This document shows positions 61,119 to 64,000 of a DNA stretch of 64,000 bases, one piece after another. The position numbers were made by a program, and so were the translations under genes. The stretch is taken from positions 1 to 64,000 of the forward strand of contig LLEY01000048.1 in NCBI GenBank assembly GCA_001414485.1, written 5' to 3'. Numbering within the stretch: the first letter of the stretch is position 1; each line of letters begins with the position of its first letter. The notes under the pieces are model-generated. The model saw only the letters and a program-made list of their open reading frames with translations. It had not been told where the DNA came from and searched no databases. Source of the stretch: Calycina herbarum (lineage: Eukaryota > Ascomycota > Leotiomycetes > Helotiales > Pezizellaceae).

Positions 61119-64000
61119 ATGGCACCAAAGAAGGCGCCAACAACGGCACGAACCGACCGCCACCCCTTCCTCCTCTCAATCGAAGAAGTAGCCACCCAAC
61201 TAGGAACCAGTACAGAAACCGGTCTCTCCGCCCGAAAAGTCCAAGAACTGCAAAAGGGAAATCCAAAGAATGAGTTGGAAGGCAGAGGTGGTACACCATG
61301 GTACAGCATTCTCCTGAAACAATGTAGTAATGCCATGATCCTCGTAGGTTCCCTCCCATCAATTGATAGTCAGTTCTTCTTTTCCTGTGCTAGGAGAAGG
61401 AAGAACCGACTATTATCCCCACCACGCAAAGCAAAGCTAATAACAGATAGGTTCTGGTCTTCGCTATGGCGCTAAGTTTCGGCGTCGAAGACTTCATTGA
61501 AGGAGCGGTACTGGTTGCTGTCATTGTACTCAACGTCAGTATTGGATTCTTTCAGGAATTCAAGGCTGAGAAGAAAATGGATTCTCTACGAGCTCTTTCC
61601 TCGCCTAGTGCGGCGGTTCTGAGAGATGGTCAAATTGACACCATTCCAAGGTACGTACCCCTGCCCCGATCTCGTGAAGCGAAGAATTCTAACATTTAAA
61701 AAACAGTTCAGAAGTTGTCCCAGGAGACATCGTTATCTTAAAGACAGGCGACACAGTCCCAGCCGACCTCCGACTCTTCGAGGCTATGAATCTCAACTGT
61801 GATGAGAAATCCCTAACCGGAGAATCCGAACCCGTCGAGAAAATTGTCGAAAACAATATCAAAGTCCCCGGCTCAGACGGGAAACTTGCCACTGAAGCAG
61901 GAGAAGTCGGAATTGGTGATCGCTTCAACATGGCCTATTCCACAACAACAGTCACCAAAGGACGTGGTCGCGGTATCGTAACATATACCGGAATGGAGAC
62001 AGAAGTTGGAAAGATCGCATCAAGCACAACGAAAAAGCACAGAAAAGAGGGAAGAAGTATGAACTACAAGAAATATGGAAAGGTTCAACCCGTTAAAGGA
62101 CTTTTCAGACGAGTTTATGATGCTGTCGGCAAGTTTTTGGGCCTCACTGTGGGAACACCATTACAACGAAAGCTTTCGAAGCTGGCATATATCCTGTTTG
62201 GATGTGCCATCTTCCTTGCTATCATTGTGTTTGGAGTCAATAAATTCAATGTCACGGACGAAGTAGCGATTTATGCTATTTCGACTGGTATTGCAATTAT
62301 CCCGGAGTCTTTGATCGCGTGAGTAAATCCTCAACTCTTATTTTGACACGTACTAACTTATCGCAGTGTCTTGACTATCACTATGGTTGTTGGAATGACA
62401 GTGATGAGAAAGGCCAATGTAGTCATCAGAGATTTGTCTGCCCTTGAGGCTCTAGGTGGAATAACCAACATTTGCTCAGACAAAACTGGCACTCTCACTC
62501 AAGGTGCCATGATTGTCAAGAAAGTATGGTTACCAAAAATTGGCATCTACACCGTCAACAACTCGATGGATCCCAACAATCCCACACAGGGAGACGTCAC
62601 CAGGGGAGTTGCTCCAACTCACCAGGCTTCGCAACCATCAGAGGAAAGCCTCGATTACGACCACCAACGCAGTGCAGCGGCATTGAAATTCGACATACCA
62701 GCCCAAAAAGGAGCGACTCATACCGAGCCTCAACACTCCGTCTATGCCAAGGCAGACCAGGAAGCCACAATTACTCCAGAGTTGGAAGCTTTTCTTGAGC
62801 CAGCAGCATTGTGCAATTTAGCCACTGTGAAGTTGGAGCAAGTCGAAGGACAACAAGAAAAGAAATGGCAAACAACTGGCGAACCTACCGAAATCGCACT
62901 CCAGGTCTTTGCCCACCGTTTCGACTCTGGCAAAAGGAAACTCGAGACATCCGGATGGAAGCAAATTGCCGAATTCCCATTCGACAGCAGCATCAAACGA
63001 ATGTCCGTGGTTTACAAATCGCCCAACGACGCAAGCAGTATGGTCTTTACCAAAGGCGCTGTTGAGCGTATTCTCGACTTCTGCACTTCCCTCGGTACTG
63101 GCGAAAACAACGAGCCCATCACAGACGAGCTGAAGGAGCATGTTCTTTTTCAAATGAATGAACTCGCATCCCAGGGACAAAGAGTCCTGGCAGTTGCATC
63201 TCGAAAGTGGAATGGGGACTTTCCAACTGAGAAAAGACACGGCAATGAACTAAGAACAGAGGTCGAGCAAGATCTGACCCTCATTGGCTTGGTGGGAATC
63301 TATGACCCGCCTCGAGACGAAACCAAGGACGCGATTGCTGAGTGCTCCAACGCCGGTATCAAAGTCCACATGTTGACAGGAGATCACCCTTCAACAGCCG
63401 AAGCGATTGCCAAAGAAATTGGAATCATTCCCCGAAACATGTCAATTCTCCCAGCGGATGTTGCAAACTCCATCGTCCAAAAAGCAACTGATTTTGACAA
63501 ATTGACGGATGCTGAAATTGATGCAATGCCTGAACTTCCTCTCGTTATTGCCCGTTGTGCACCCGATACCAAGACTCGCATGATTGAGGCTCTTCGTCGA
63601 AGAGGTCTTTTCATGGCCATGACTGGCGATGGTGTTAACGATGCCCCAAGTCTAAGCTCTGCGGATGTTGGTATCGCTATGGGACTTGCTGGATCCGATG
63701 TTGCAAAGGGTGCGGCAAAGATCGTGCTAACCGATGATAAATTCAACAGTATTGTCGCAGCGATTCGAGAGGGCCGTAGAATGTTTGACAATATTCAGAA
63801 ATTCGTTCTCCATCTTCTCACATCCAACGTTGGCGAAGTGATCCTTCTGATCGCTGGTCTGGGCTTCCAAGACCGATCAGGTTTCTCTGTATTCCCACTC
63901 AGCCCACTTCAAATCTTGTGGATCAATATGGTAAATATGTCCCACCCCCATCAAAAAGCATTTGCTAACTCCCACTCTTAGCTCACAAGTTCATTCCCAG
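61119..64000 (+). CDS. ENA-type Na+/K+-exporting P-type ATPase (5' part)
   Basis: P-type ATPase of the fungal IID (ENA) group, which pumps Na+ or K+ out across the plasma membrane using ATP. Exons in the window: 61119-61343, 61451-61650, 61707-62318, 62367-63930 and 63982 onward; the gene runs off the right end. About 873 residues are visible. Diagnostic features in order: N-terminal cytosolic segment HPFLLSIEEVATQLG; first membrane pair (MALSFGVEDFIEGAVLVAVI); actuator motif LTGES; the M4 segment IPESLIAVLTITMVVGMTVM, typical of ENA rather than H+ pumps; phosphorylation site D384 in CSDKTGTLTQGAM; nucleotide-binding KGAVER; hinge MTGDGVNDAPSLSSADVGIAM; then SPLQILWINMLTSSFP across the last intron, an ENA signature. 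The first intron (107 nt) uses a GTAGGT donor. The leader just upstream is rich in CAAAACAA. Whether it prefers Na+ or K+ cannot be read here. Confidence 0.95.

Overview
This window is nuclear DNA of a filamentous ascomycete. All recognisable genes have short introns (44 to about 160 nt, GTNNGT donors, CTAAC/CTGAC branch sites, YAG acceptors). Their protein families are typical of Pezizomycotina: a KRE6/SKN1 glucan-synthesis protein, NmrA and Zn2Cys6 regulators, a Som1 protein, the GATA factor NsdD, and an ENA-type P-ATPase. The protein style and AT-rich spacers suggest a leotiomycete (Helotiales, perhaps near Sclerotiniaceae). That placement is an inference from memory, not a search result.

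Layout: 1.3-3.4 kb, cell-wall glucan protein (KRE6/SKN1, minus). 3.4-11 kb, gene-poor AT-rich DNA with microsatellites. 11-17.2 kb, a compact group: NmrA-like protein (minus), divergent Zn2Cys6 regulator (plus), dienoyl-CoA isomerase-like protein (minus), FAD monooxygenase (minus); it looks like a small catabolic or specialised-metabolism locus. 17.9-18.4 kb, a decayed Tc1/mariner element with terminal inverted repeats. 21.7-24.7 kb, a 986-residue protein joining an isochorismatase-like domain, an AlkB-type dioxygenase and a glutathione-transferase-like module. 25.4-26.8 kb, an unrecognised gene sharing a 93-bp promoter gap with SOM1. 28.5-29.2 kb, a small secreted double-psi beta-barrel (expansin/RlpA-like) protein. 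32.0 kb, an intron-containing tRNA-Val(AAC). 35.6-38.0 kb, glutamate-cysteine ligase in seven exons. 43.6-45.4 kb, NsdD. 45.4-61.1 kb, about 15.7 kb without a convincing gene but with short inverted-repeat elements. 61.1 kb to the end, the 5' part of an ENA-type cation ATPase.

The genes do not form one pathway. Glutathione synthesis (glutamate-cysteine ligase) and a protein with a glutathione-transferase-like tail occur in the same window but are not adjacent. The two most unusual signals are the three-domain AlkB fusion, whose isochorismatase part seems to lack its nucleophilic cysteine, and a dispersed degenerate 18-bp repeat (TGTCGAA followed by 11 variable bases), seen at nine places confined to the gene-poor DNA. 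Exon boundaries were derived by hand from splice signals and reading-frame continuity; every complete multi-exon model listed sums to a whole number of codons.
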